Shown piece by piece: positions 6,992-14,926 of a DNA stretch of 24,517 nucleotides. Every line of letters starts with the position of its first letter. Position 1 is the stretch's first letter. The notes beneath the pieces are model-generated. The model did no database searches and had not been told where the DNA came from. It saw only the letters and a list, made by a program, of their open reading frames with translations. Source of the stretch: a virus. The DNA lies in IMG/VR virus record IMGVR_UViG_3300048015_000333, positions 1 to 24,517 of that record. One strand, 5' to 3'. Position numbers and translations under genes: made by a program.

Positions 6992-8521
6992 TCAATACCC
7001 CGGCCGCGCGGCGTTCAGCTCCACGTGGCTGAAGACCACGTTCACCGGGTCCGAACACCGCACCTGCACCAGCCGCCCCGGCGCCCGGAGCAACCCCAGC
7101 CTCTGCCAATAGGCCCGCGTCCGGTATTGCCCGAGCGGACCCAGCATGGCGGCTTGCCAGGGCGTGAAGGTCTGGCCCTGGTCGTCGGAAAAGCGCATCT
7201 CCACCAAGGGGTCGGCCCCCGGATCGACGGCGTTCCCCTGCCCCACCACCCCGTGCAGGACGAGGTTGAGACACCTAGGTGTTCCCTCCTCTACCTTGAT
7301 GAAGAGGCTGCCCTCGCGTTTCAGAGGGCCGCCCGCGTCGGTATAGGCGCCCACCTGCATGGTCCACAGATCGCCCGTGGTCATATCGCCCACATAGGCG
7401 ACGCCGTTCAGCATCACGGCGACTTGACCGCGAAAGGTGTCGAAGCCCGCGCTTTGCCACTCCTGCCACTCGCCGCGCTGATAGCTGTCGCCATAGGCTT
7501 GGGCCTGGGTCCCGATGCGGCTGAGGTCATAGGCGTAACTGCCGACGCCGGGCGCGTTCAGCACATAGAACTCGTGGCCCTCGAACTGCACGACGATGGC
7601 CGTCAGGCTGGAAGGATCGGCGCATTGCCGGATCTTGTCCTCGATGCTGGAGGAACTGATCCGCGTCGGCACGGAGCCCACCCGATAGACCACCAGGTCA
7701 TCCCCGACCCAGAAGAGGCTGTTGTCGGCGAACTGGATGGTATCCCTGGCGATACAGCCCCGCTGATAGCCGCGCCCCACCACCGGGGCGAAGGGGGCGG
7801 TGGCGTCGCTCGTCACTTGCCAGAACTCGACACTCTGAGAGCCGAAGATCACCAGCTCGTCGTTCAAGACCCCCACGGCCACATTGGGGTCGGGGAAACT
7901 TTCCGCCGTGGCGAAGTTCAGGCCCCCCTCGTTTCCCGCATCGTCGATCTGGCTATACCACCAGGTGTCGGTCCCAATCGCCATATAGGCGAAGCGTCCG
8001 CCCAGCCACGCCACGTCGCAGACCGGGGGCAGGACGCCATTGACGATCTGGTTGAAGTTGGCGCCGTCGAACAGATAGGCCGCGCCGTTCGCCACCATCA
8101 CCATCTGCTGCTCGCTGGCCGCGAACCGCACCCGGTCCGTCCCCGGAATGGTCCCGCATGACGCCCCGGTCGTCACGTTATAGGCCGTCGTCCCCGCCAC
8201 CACGAAGAGCCCGCCGCCATAGGAGAACGGCGCCCGAAACACCCCCCGCACGGGCCCCGACGCATAGGTCTTGAAGCTGACCAGGCCCGGGCGGGAATAG
8301 TGAACCTCCCTAAGGCCCACATAGGCCGCATAGGGCCGCTCTTCCCGAAGCGGCGTCTCCTCAATGATCATGTTGACCGGCAGGACGGAGGGAAAGCCGA
8401 AGGACCGGCTGAAGGCGTCGGTGAAGAACGGAATCCGCAAGCCCGTCGCCGCCGTGATCCCGTCGCTGCGGAATTGGGCGATCTGATCGGGAGGCGCGGA
8501 GCCTTCAGCTGGGCTGGCCAT
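6992..8521 (-). CDS. P22 gp10-like packaged-DNA stabilisation / tail protein
   Basis: A 509-aa protein, similar in length to P22 gp10 (about 470 aa). In the P22 family this protein joins the tail hub and plugs the portal channel to hold packaged DNA in. The sequence reads as a beta-propeller-like protein: repeated YLFDGANF, DVAWLGGRFAYM, NDELVIFGSQSVEFWQV and NSLFWVGDDLVVYRVG blades. These are followed by GHEFYVLNAPG and a C-terminal beta domain (VEMRFSDDQGQTFTPWQAA). The ATG start at 8519-8521 has AAGGGGGAG upstream. Its neighbours, gp4-like and fibre-type genes, fit the P22 tail order. Confidence 0.85.
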   Translation of the reverse strand: MASPAEGSAPPDQIAQFRSDGITAATGLRIPFFTDAFSRSFGFPSVLPVNMIIEETPLREERPYAAYVGLREVHYSRPGLVSFKTYASGPVRGVFRAPFSYGGGLFVVAGTTAYNVTTGASCGTIPGTDRVRFAASEQQMVMVANGAAYLFDGANFNQIVNGVLPPVCDVAWLGGRFAYMAIGTDTWWYSQIDDAGNEGGLNFATAESFPDPNVAVGVLNDELVIFGSQSVEFWQVTSDATAPFAPVVGRGYQRGCIARDTIQFADNSLFWVGDDLVVYRVGSVPTRISSSSIEDKIRQCADPSSLTAIVVQFEGHEFYVLNAPGVGSYAYDLSRIGTQAQAYGDSYQRGEWQEWQSAGFDTFRGQVAVMLNGVAYVGDMTTGDLWTMQVGAYTDAGGPLKREGSLFIKVEEGTPRCLNLVLHGVVGQGNAVDPGADPLVEMRFSDDQGQTFTPWQAAMLGPLGQYRTRAYWQRLGLLRAPGRLVQVRCSDPVNVVFSHVELNAARPGY

Positions 8522-8650
8522 GGCTCCCCCTTCTTCATCTCCGACCCGCCGCGACCGCGCGTCGCCTTGCCCCGGCCGGGGCCTTGAGGATAAGTGCCGC
8601 CCGTTGGTCGCGAGGGCTTTCAGGGCCCGGTCGCGGCGGGGGTAAGCGGT

Positions 8651-9388
8651 ATGGATATGTCGGTCGTGCGTCTGTGGTTATTGGCCTCGCAGATCCTCCT
8701 GGCCGCGGGCGCCGTGGCCGTGGTTCTGGGCGCGGTGGGCACCGTGCGCTTCACCGCCCTGCGCGAGCGTCTGGCCGTGGCCGAGGCGATCAGCCGGCGC
8801 CCCCCCGCGCCTGACGCGCCGGCGCCCGAGGGGCCGACCCCCGCCGCCGCGCCGGTGTCGGACACGCCGCCGCCCACCCCCGTCGCGGTCCCGGCGGGCG
8901 GTCCCGCCGCCTCCGCCGCCAGCCTCGCCCAGGTCACGGCCCTGCGGACCGAGAACCAGACCCTCAAGAACCAGCTCGCCGCCGCCCAGAAGGATCTCAA
9001 GGCCGCGACCGAGCATGCGGCCCAGGGCCACACCCCGTCGTCCGGCCCGCGCAGCCTGACCGATGCGCAGAAGACCCGTCTCCTGGCGGCGCTGAAGGCC
9101 ATTCCGGGGCCCCCGAATCTGGACGTCCTGACCCTCTCCGACCCCGAGGCGGCGGCCTATGGCGACCAGTTTGTCCGTCTGATCGACCAGGCCGGCTATC
9201 GCGGCCAGGCCAAGAACATCGGCCTGCCCAATCCCGCCCCCCGGGGCCTGCATCTGACCATCAAGCCCGGCAACGCCCGGGGCACGGCGATCAAATACGC
9301 CCTGGAGGCGGTCGGCATCCCCGTCACCGTCTCCGCCGGCGACACCGGCGCCTTCGACATCCAGATGACGATCGGGCTGAAGCCGTAA
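8651..9388 (+). CDS. Membrane-anchored coiled-coil protein, unknown function (cargo 1)
   Basis: Start at the ATG 8651 (245 aa); an alternative ATG is at 8657 and the ribosome site is weak. Architecture: one membrane helix (residues 8-30), a Pro/Ala-rich linker (50-85), a coiled coil (SLAQVTALRTENQTLKNQLA, about 90-122) and a compact C-terminal domain from GPRSLTDAQ (132) to the end. That domain includes DPEAAAYGDQFVRLIDQAG, a PRGL strand and AIKYALEAVGIPV. The same layout and motif landmarks recur in the 21855-22649 protein. It is transcribed against the tail operon and ends 23 bases before the stop of a gp4-like gene, so it is probably cargo rather than a virion part. Related architectures occur as uncharacterised proteobacterial proteins. 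Confidence 0.75.
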   Translation: MDMSVVRLWLLASQILLAAGAVAVVLGAVGTVRFTALRERLAVAEAISRRPPAPDAPAPEGPTPAAAPVSDTPPPTPVAVPAGGPAASAASLAQVTALRTENQTLKNQLAAAQKDLKAATEHAAQGHTPSSGPRSLTDAQKTRLLAALKAIPGPPNLDVLTLSDPEAAAYGDQFVRLIDQAGYRGQAKNIGLPNPAPRGLHLTIKPGNARGTAIKYALEAVGIPVTVSAGDTGAFDIQMTIGLKP

Positions 9389-9411
9389 GGGCCAGCCGAA
9401 GCGCCCTCTCC

Positions 9412-10074
9412 TCACCCCGCCGCGACCGAAAGCCCGATCACGCCATCCACCTGCCCCCTACCGCGCCGGTAATAGGTCCGGGCGAAGGCTTCCCGCCCCT
9501 CCTGCGCCGCCGCCGCGATCTCGGGCCGGATGTCGGCCCCGAACTCCGCCGCGATCACCACCGCCAGCATGTAGGGCAGATAGGCGATCAGCGGGTCGGG
9601 TAACTCGATGGCGCTGTCCAGGGCGGCGAAGTCCGCCTCGATGATCCAGTTTCCCGTATCGCCGCGAAACCAGAAGCGGGTGTTCCGACCTGTCGTCGAG
9701 ATCACATAATTGGCCGCCGCGCCGTTGATCAGGCGCCCATTGGGATTGATGGTCAGGTTGTAGGTCGCCCAGGACAGGCCCGCATCCACGACGCCGAACC
9801 GCGCGCCAGACCCGGGGTTGAGGGGCGCCGTGAGGGTGAAGGCCACGCCGCCGGGGATCTGATACTCGCCGCCGTTTTCAGCCTGGCCCGTCGCGCCCGT
9901 GAGGCTTTGCGGCCCCAGCCGTGGCCCGATCAAGGTTCCGAACATCGCCCGCTTCATCGCGTTGATCGCCACCAGGGCGTCCGCCGCCTCAGACGCCGAG
10001 GGCTCCGCGCCCGAGGCCCACAGGCCATGCAGACGACCGGCGCGCTCAATCACCTGGCGAACCGTCAGGGACAT
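9412..10074 (-). CDS. P22 gp4-like tail accessory (head-completion) protein, copy 1
   Basis: A 220-aa protein. The N-terminal helix pair (SLTVRQVIERAGRLHGLW, then SEAADALVAINAMKRAMFGT) and the C-terminal helices (PDPLIAYLPYMLAVVIAAEF, ...QEGREAFARTYYRRGRG) match the P22 gp4-type ring protein that extends the portal after packaging. Between them lies an inserted beta-rich segment (about residues 65-150: GGEYQIPGG, FTLTAPLN, TRFWFRGDTGNWIIEADF) not present in the shorter P22 protein. The 13447-14109 gene has the same length and plan. It is placed just upstream of gp10-like, as in P22-type tails. Confidence 0.7.
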   Translation of the reverse strand: MSLTVRQVIERAGRLHGLWASGAEPSASEAADALVAINAMKRAMFGTLIGPRLGPQSLTGATGQAENGGEYQIPGGVAFTLTAPLNPGSGARFGVVDAGLSWATYNLTINPNGRLINGAAANYVISTTGRNTRFWFRGDTGNWIIEADFAALDSAIELPDPLIAYLPYMLAVVIAAEFGADIRPEIAAAAQEGREAFARTYYRRGRGQVDGVIGLSVAAG

Positions 10075-10101
10075 GGGGGCCTCCGGGGGATGGATATCGA
10101 A

Positions 10102-11178
10102 TTAGACCGGCAGGTGGCCGGGCGTCAGGAACGGCGCGAGCTGGCGGTAGCCGTTGGCAAAGATGGCGACGGCAACGGCGACCGTGATCCAATTGGCGCG
10201 CCCGCGAACTAGGCTGATAATCATGGCCACCCAGATTAAGGATGTCAGGGCGCGCGAGAAAAGTTCAAGAATCGAAGCGAAGGGGAAGTTTGTGAAGATG
10301 AGGAAAGCGCAGATAAAATAGGCCAGAGGAAGTGTGAATTTCCCCAGAACCACGACGAAACAGTACAGCCATTTGGTCAGGACATCCGCCTGTCGCTGGA
10401 CCTGATCCCCAATAAAATAGACACCGAAGCCCAGCACCACCCAATACAGTTTTTTGTAGACCGCAGCCTCGGGCGCGAGCTGATAAATGCCAGAGTAGCG
10501 CGTCAAGACGAATTGAAGATAGTCGGCCCTGTCGGTCACCAACATGGCCACAAACGCGGCGCTGATCACCGCCGCCACAGGCAACAGGAAAGGCACGCGC
10601 CGCCAAATACGCTGGCGATTGGGGAAGGTGGAAATGATTGATGCGCCGATCCAAGTGACTACGAAGACAACCGATCCCCAGTGCGTCAGGAACGCCACTA
10701 CGCTAGCCGCGCCGATCAAGCGGGGCCGCGATTTCTGGTCTGCCATGGCCGACACGAGTGGCACCAACATAAAGATTAGCGCCGTGGCCTCGCGTAGCTG
10801 TTCCGAGGCTTTGGACAAGGCCACGATCAATAGGATCAAGGCCGAGATGAAAAACGGTGCCCGGGCGATCCAGATGATCCAGGCCGCCATGACCCCCCAA
10901 GCCGAATAGATGAGGAAGTGAAATAAGTTGAAATTCTGGTCGCCTAGGAGGGTGGCGGCCGTGGAGATTACGAACACCCAGATCGGATCTCGGCTTTGCT
11001 CGCGCAGATAGCCGCCCTGCGTCAGATACATGCTCTGATAACCGCGCAGGTCGCCGAGGGTGTGGAACCCCTCATATAGCCAATACAGGCCCCAGAGACA
11101 CGTCGAGAAGATGACCACGGCCGCTAGGCGGTTGGCTAGGTCCGCGCTTTCGATGCGTCTGGCGGCGCGGGCAGGCAT
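10102..11178 (-). CDS. Polytopic membrane protein, O-antigen/EPS polymerase-like (EpsG/Wzy type)
   Basis: A 358-aa protein with about nine to ten predicted membrane helices. After a first helix (AAVVIFSTCLWGLYWLYEGF) comes a periplasmic-type loop, GDLRGYQSMYLTQGG, with DPIWVFV. Later segments include SKASEQLREATALIFMLVPL, VVAFLTHWGSVVFVV and VLTRYSGIYQL. This pattern (D-x-x-Y loop, R-x-x-A-x-x-x-F helix, then a T/S-H segment) is that of EpsG/Wzy polymerases joining polysaccharide repeats. Base composition is visibly lower in GC than its neighbours. It sits between tailspike and gp4-like genes, on the same strand. The likely role is serotype conversion by altering host surface glycan. No strong ribosome site is seen. 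Confidence 0.65.
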   Translation of the reverse strand: MPARAARRIESADLANRLAAVVIFSTCLWGLYWLYEGFHTLGDLRGYQSMYLTQGGYLREQSRDPIWVFVISTAATLLGDQNFNLFHFLIYSAWGVMAAWIIWIARAPFFISALILLIVALSKASEQLREATALIFMLVPLVSAMADQKSRPRLIGAASVVAFLTHWGSVVFVVTWIGASIISTFPNRQRIWRRVPFLLPVAAVISAAFVAMLVTDRADYLQFVLTRYSGIYQLAPEAAVYKKLYWVVLGFGVYFIGDQVQRQADVLTKWLYCFVVVLGKFTLPLAYFICAFLIFTNFPFASILELFSRALTSLIWVAMIISLVRGRANWITVAVAVAIFANGYRQLAPFLTPGHLPV

Positions 11179-11244
11179 GGGGTGGAGGTGCGGTCCGTCA
11201 AAGGCTACGAGGCCCGAAGCAGGACCATAAGTGACTAGGCGCGG

Positions 11245-13083
11245 TCAACAGTGCGTGACGATGCCGTTGTTGACCGTGAAAGTCGTGAGCGAGACGGTAT
11301 TAGCCGCGCATGAAACGCCCGCCGTTCCGCTTACCGAATAGGTTGTCCCGTTGATCGTCGAGGGCGTGGAAGCGCCCACGGGTGTGCTGTTGATGCCGCC
11401 GCTAAAGGTCGCAGTCCCGTTCGCGCCGGTTAAGGTGATGGTCACAGACCCAGACCCGTAAAGGTGCATGAGCCCATTACCCGAGGATGGTGCGGCAAGG
11501 TCGAAATACTGCCCCGTCCCATTACCGTAATACCCGATCAAGCTGGCGCCATTTTGGAAAATGGCCTGCCCGCTGCTGGTGTAAAAGCTGAACAGATTGG
11601 TTCCGCTGGAGTTGTTGATCCCGAAGGCGAATCCGTTCGAAGGCGGTTGAAGATGCAGCCCAGGCCACGTCAAGGCGCTCCCGATATTGATCGTCTGACC
11701 AGACGGGATAGTAATGCCGCCGCCGAAGGAAGTGGGCGCATCGATCTGGTTGAATGGCGACCCGCCGCCCGCATTGGCACCAATCAGAAAGGCGCTGTTT
11801 GAGAGATCGTAGAAATACATCCCCGAGATTTGGTTTGGCAGGAAGCTCATCCGCGTCCAGGTCGACGGGGCATAGACTATAGGGACCGCCGCTAGGGAGC
11901 CGTGCGTCCCGTCGCTGTATGTCGCGGGAAAATTGCCGTTCGACGGGATTTCAATGTCCGTGTTGATCGTCCAGCTGTCGCTATTCGTCACAGTAACGGC
12001 CGGCACTACGTAAATCCCGGCTGAGTTTGTGTAGCCGTAGGGCCCAGTCCCGGCCGCTAAATAGATTGGCGTCATTGTGGCGCTGTCATAGACGGGCTGG
12101 ATTGAGCCGCCGACTAAGCTGACGAAATTCGCGTAATTTCCGACGATCCGGCCGATATCGGCGTTGATCAAGGTGATTGTGGTGACGCCGTTCCCGGCGC
12201 TCGTCCCCTCCAAATCCACGATATGGCCTTGGAAGTCCTTCAGCGTCGAGGCATAGGCCCCGGTCTTGGCCAGAAAGGCCCGCTTGTTCACGCCATCGCC
12301 GATCACGCGCACGCGGGTATAGGTGGCGTCCCAGGCCTGGATCTGCAGGATCGCCGCATTGGTGGCCAAATCCGACATACTGCTTATGTCGATGACCAGG
12401 TTTTCCAGGCCAAAGCCCTGCACCCAGGAGACGCCCGCGCCGCCGCCCGTGAAGGGCGTCCCGTCGATCACGAAGACGCCGCCGCTGACCGCGCTGGTGG
12501 GCCTGAGGATACAGGCGCCGGTTGTCGCGGGGGCGAAGCTGCTCTGGCCGCCCGCGCCATAATAGGACCCGCCGCCCCGCAGCACCTGGCCGTCATTATT
12601 GGGGCTCTCCACCAGCAGGCTGGCGGTGATCTTGTAGGTTCCCGAACAGCTGAGCGGCAGGCCGCTGGCCAGGGCCGCCTGGATCGCGCTCGTGCTGTCG
12701 CTTACCCCCGTGGGATCGGCGCCGAAGCTGTCGACGCTGGTCAGCACCTCGGCCTTGAGCGCGGCGAGGCTCGTAACCCCCGTCCCGCCATTGGCCAGGG
12801 GAAGCGTCCCCGTGACGCCCGTGGCGAGCGGAAGGCCCGTCCCGTTGGTGAGGTTAAAGGCCGGGGTTCCCAGGTTCGCCGCCACATAGGTGGCGACGGC
12901 GCTGGCCTGGGCGCCCTGGACGGTGGGCGAGCCCGCCGGTTGATCAACAATGACGTCCGTTCCGGCCACCGCGCCGCGCGCCAGCAGGCCGCTGGGCGGA
13001 AGATTCTGGGCGTAGGCGGGGGCGCCCTGGCACGAGGCCAGGAGGGCGAGCGCCGAGACGGCGGGGATCAGCCGGTGTCTCAT
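11245..13083 (-). CDS. Tailspike with pectate-lyase-type beta-helix and an N-terminal signal peptide
   Basis: Start at the ATG 13081-13083 (612 aa), overlapping the TGA of the upstream 52-aa gene by one base. Residues 1-25 form a Sec-type signal (RHRLIPAVSALALLASCQG) with a lipobox-like LASC (C18) and a possible AYAQ cleavage site (residues 23-26). Residues about 30-105 are a fibre adaptor with LPLATGVTGTLPLANGGTG. SVDSFGADPTGVSDSTSAIQ (116-135) is the entry strand of the pectate-lyase-3 beta-helix used by depolymerase tailspikes. A long Ser/Thr/Gly/Asn-rich repeat region follows, ending in NNGIVTHC. It probably binds or digests host polysaccharide. The signal peptide is unexpected for a virion protein. 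Confidence 0.82.
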   Translation of the reverse strand: MRHRLIPAVSALALLASCQGAPAYAQNLPPSGLLARGAVAGTDVIVDQPAGSPTVQGAQASAVATYVAANLGTPAFNLTNGTGLPLATGVTGTLPLANGGTGVTSLAALKAEVLTSVDSFGADPTGVSDSTSAIQAALASGLPLSCSGTYKITASLLVESPNNDGQVLRGGGSYYGAGGQSSFAPATTGACILRPTSAVSGGVFVIDGTPFTGGGAGVSWVQGFGLENLVIDISSMSDLATNAAILQIQAWDATYTRVRVIGDGVNKRAFLAKTGAYASTLKDFQGHIVDLEGTSAGNGVTTITLINADIGRIVGNYANFVSLVGGSIQPVYDSATMTPIYLAAGTGPYGYTNSAGIYVVPAVTVTNSDSWTINTDIEIPSNGNFPATYSDGTHGSLAAVPIVYAPSTWTRMSFLPNQISGMYFYDLSNSAFLIGANAGGGSPFNQIDAPTSFGGGITIPSGQTINIGSALTWPGLHLQPPSNGFAFGINNSSGTNLFSFYTSSGQAIFQNGASLIGYYGNGTGQYFDLAAPSSGNGLMHLYGSGSVTITLTGANGTATFSGGINSTPVGASTPSTINGTTYSVSGTAGVSCAANTVSLTTFTVNNGIVTHC

Positions 13084-13241
13084 CACAGGGTCTCCGAGGC
13101 GGTTTGGCCGACCCATTCGGTCTGGGGCGTGACGACCAGAACCTCGCCCTCGGGCGCGATCTCCAGGGCGTCCTGATCAGGGTCTATGGCGAGATCGACC
13201 TCGCCCTGGGGGTCGAGGGCGGGGTGGCCTTTGAAGGGCAT
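13083..13241 (-). CDS. Small acidic protein coupled to tailspike
   Basis: A 52-aa reading frame from the ATG at 13239-13241, preceded in coding sense by AAAGGA at a 7-base spacing. Its TGA overlaps the tailspike ATG as TGATG, so the two are translationally coupled. The protein (MPFKGHPALDPQGEVDLAID, ...LEIAPEGEVLVVTPQTEWVG) is acidic, with short alternating hydrophobic strands. I recognise no family. Coupling to the spike suggests a spike assembly factor, attachment adaptor or regulator. The ribosome site and the one-base overlap make it likely that this is a real gene despite its length. Confidence 0.68.
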   Translation of the reverse strand: MPFKGHPALDPQGEVDLAIDPDQDALEIAPEGEVLVVTPQTEWVGQTASETL

Positions 13242-13290
13242 GGGGGTGTCCTTTGGCGGTGGCGAAAGGGGTGGGCTGGGGTGGGCTTGG

Positions 13291-13418
13291 CTTCCCCCTC
13301 CACCGCTTCGCGGTCCCCCTCCCCCGCTGACGCGGAGGAGGAGAAAAAGGCGTCGCCTCTCACCTCTCCTCCCCCATATGAATGGGGGAGGGGGACCCCG
13401 AAGGGGTGGAGGGGGAAG
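13291..13418. repeat. R3 repeat, full copy (CCCCCTCC palindrome)
   Basis: 35-bp arms at 13291-13325 and 13384-13418 are near-complementary (CTTCCCCCTCCACC... and ...GGTGGAGGGGGAAG), around a centre with CTCCCCCATATGAATGGGGGAG. Each arm also folds on itself (ACCGCTTCGCGGT; ACCCCGAAGGGGT). A half copy lies at 20386-20438. No gene is visible in 13242-13446. Confidence 0.85.
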
Positions 13419-13446
13419 TTGCCGCGCGAAAAATCGTCGGCGAGCG

Positions 13447-14109
13447 CTAAACGTAACTCGCGCGCGTGGGGGCGCGCCGGCGGCCGGGGCGCAGGAACAG
13501 GGCCTCCCGGGCCCGGGCCACGCGGGCCTTAAGGGCCGCAGAGAGATCCGGGGCCGTGGACATTACATCGCTGAGCCGTTCGGCGAGCAGGGCCGCGAAA
13601 TCCCCCGCCAGACGCCCATTGATCGGCAATTCGCTGTCCAGGGTAAGATCCAGGGCGCTGACCCAGGCATTGGTGTCGTCGCGGTAAAAATAGAGCCCCT
13701 GCTGGATCCCCACGATCTCGATCCGCGCCCCGTCCGTGGGTTGGCGCCAGGCGACGCCGTCCGCCGCGCCGGTCGACCCTAGCGGGGGATGGGCGGGAGA
13801 GCCGGGCGCAAGGCCGGGGTCGAAGCCGAAGTCGTAGGGATCATAAGATCCGTAGATCGCCACGCTGTTGGGCAGGGTGACACTGACGCTCGCGCCGGCC
13901 TGGACCCGCAGGCGCTGGTTTTCGCCGGGGGTGGTGTTTCCGGTAATGTCGAGGGTCAGAAGCGGACCGCGCGCCTCGTGGATCGCCAGCGCCAAATCCT
14001 GGGCCGCCGCCAGACCCACCGCCAATTCATCCGCTTCGGCGGCGTCGCCGGCCGCGGTCGCTCTGATCAGGCGCAGGGCCTTGACGATGGCCGCGCGGAC
14101 AGTGGACAT
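13447..14109 (-). CDS. gp4-like tail accessory protein, copy 2 (paralogue)
   Basis: Start at the ATG 14107-14109 with GGGGAGA upstream (220 aa, the same length as the 9412-10074 protein). It has the same three-part plan. N-terminal helices (STVRAAIVKALRLIRATAAG, ELAVGLAAAQDLALAIHEA) resemble gp4 rings. A middle beta-rich insertion runs from TPGENQRLRVQAGASVSVTL to ARIEIVGIQQGLYFYRDDTN and AWVSALDLTL. C-terminal helices run LAGDFAALLAERLSDVM to ARVAREALF-like residues and a basic tail. YFYRDDTNAW parallels FWFRGDTGNW in copy 1. It may form a second ring, or it may be a diverged duplicate. The assignment rests on shared architecture. Confidence 0.6.
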   Translation of the reverse strand: MSTVRAAIVKALRLIRATAAGDAAEADELAVGLAAAQDLALAIHEARGPLLTLDITGNTTPGENQRLRVQAGASVSVTLPNSVAIYGSYDPYDFGFDPGLAPGSPAHPPLGSTGAADGVAWRQPTDGARIEIVGIQQGLYFYRDDTNAWVSALDLTLDSELPINGRLAGDFAALLAERLSDVMSTAPDLSAALKARVARAREALFLRPGRRRAPTRASYV

Positions 14110-14182
14110 GGGCTGTCTCCCCGGCATTTTTTAGATGATATGACGGCGCGATTTCGTCGCCGCGCGCTGTTCCGGGAGCCCG

Positions 14183-14920
14183 ATGTCAGACCTGTTTACC
14201 AAGGGAACCCTGGCCGAAAAGCTGGCGCGCAACACCGGCAACCTGCTGTTCGGCGATCGGGAGGCGGCGATCCGGGGGATCAATTCCCGGGTCCTGCCGC
14301 TCTATTATCCCCTGGTCATGCGCCGACGGCTGCGCGCCATGACCTTCGAGGCCCCGGTCTTTCTGGATTGCGGAGCCAATCTCGGCCAGGGGTTCGGCGT
14401 TTTCAAACAGATCTATGACCCGTTGCGGTTCGACTATCACTTCTTTGAGCCCAATCCCCATTGCCTGGCGCGCCTGAAGGCGGAGATCGCCAAGACGCGG
14501 TTCGCCAAGGCCCCGACGATCCGTCCCTTCGCCGTCTGGACCCGGGCCGAGACCTTGAACTTCTATGGGGTCGATGCGGCGCAGGACGCCTTCACCCAAG
14601 GGGGCACCTTGAAACCGGACCAGGGCGCGGCCGGGGCGGGGGCGCCTTTCCAGGTCCAGGCCATCGATTTCCTGGCCTATCTGGTCGATCTCCAGAAGGA
14701 CCATGACTACCTGGCCATGAAGCTCGATATCGAGGGCGCCGAGCTGGAAGTGCTGGAGCGCCTGTGGGCCCATGGCGACCAGTTGACCCGGCCCATGGAT
14801 ATGTTCGTGGAGTTTCACGCGCTCTATCAGGCGCCGGAACAGCGACGCCTGAACAAGGCCCGGGAGCTGCGCCTCAAGGCCACGGCTCCCGCGGGGGTGA
14901 CCCTGCACACCTGGTACTGA
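14183..14920 (+). CDS. FkbM family SAM-dependent methyltransferase (copy 2)
   Basis: A 245-aa methyltransferase. Motif I is FLDCGANLGQG (residues 60-70), the acidic motif is HFFEPNPHC (86-94), and the hallmark is AMKLDIEGAELEVLERL (178-194). The ATG at 14183 has CGGGAG upstream. It shares little beyond family motifs with the 2084-3004 protein, so the two are not a recent duplication. It is encoded on the strand opposite to the virion genes and ends 6 bases before the stop of the 14927-15232 gene. The probable role is methylation of a surface sugar or another small molecule. The proximity to the tailspike and Wzy-like genes fits modification of the phage receptor. Confidence 0.9.
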   Translation: MSDLFTKGTLAEKLARNTGNLLFGDREAAIRGINSRVLPLYYPLVMRRRLRAMTFEAPVFLDCGANLGQGFGVFKQIYDPLRFDYHFFEPNPHCLARLKAEIAKTRFAKAPTIRPFAVWTRAETLNFYGVDAAQDAFTQGGTLKPDQGAAGAGAPFQVQAIDFLAYLVDLQKDHDYLAMKLDIEGAELEVLERLWAHGDQLTRPMDMFVEFHALYQAPEQRRLNKARELRLKATAPAGVTLHTWY

Positions 14921-14926
14921 TCCCTC

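Noticed and set aside
6956-8161. Plus-strand open frame (401 codons) opposite the gp10-like gene
   Set aside because: Composition is typical of a GC-rich shadow frame, and it starts inside repeat R1.
12223-13176. Plus-strand 317-codon frame opposite the tailspike N-terminus
   Set aside because: It is a shadow of the tailspike and 52-aa genes, with no recognisable motif or ribosome site.
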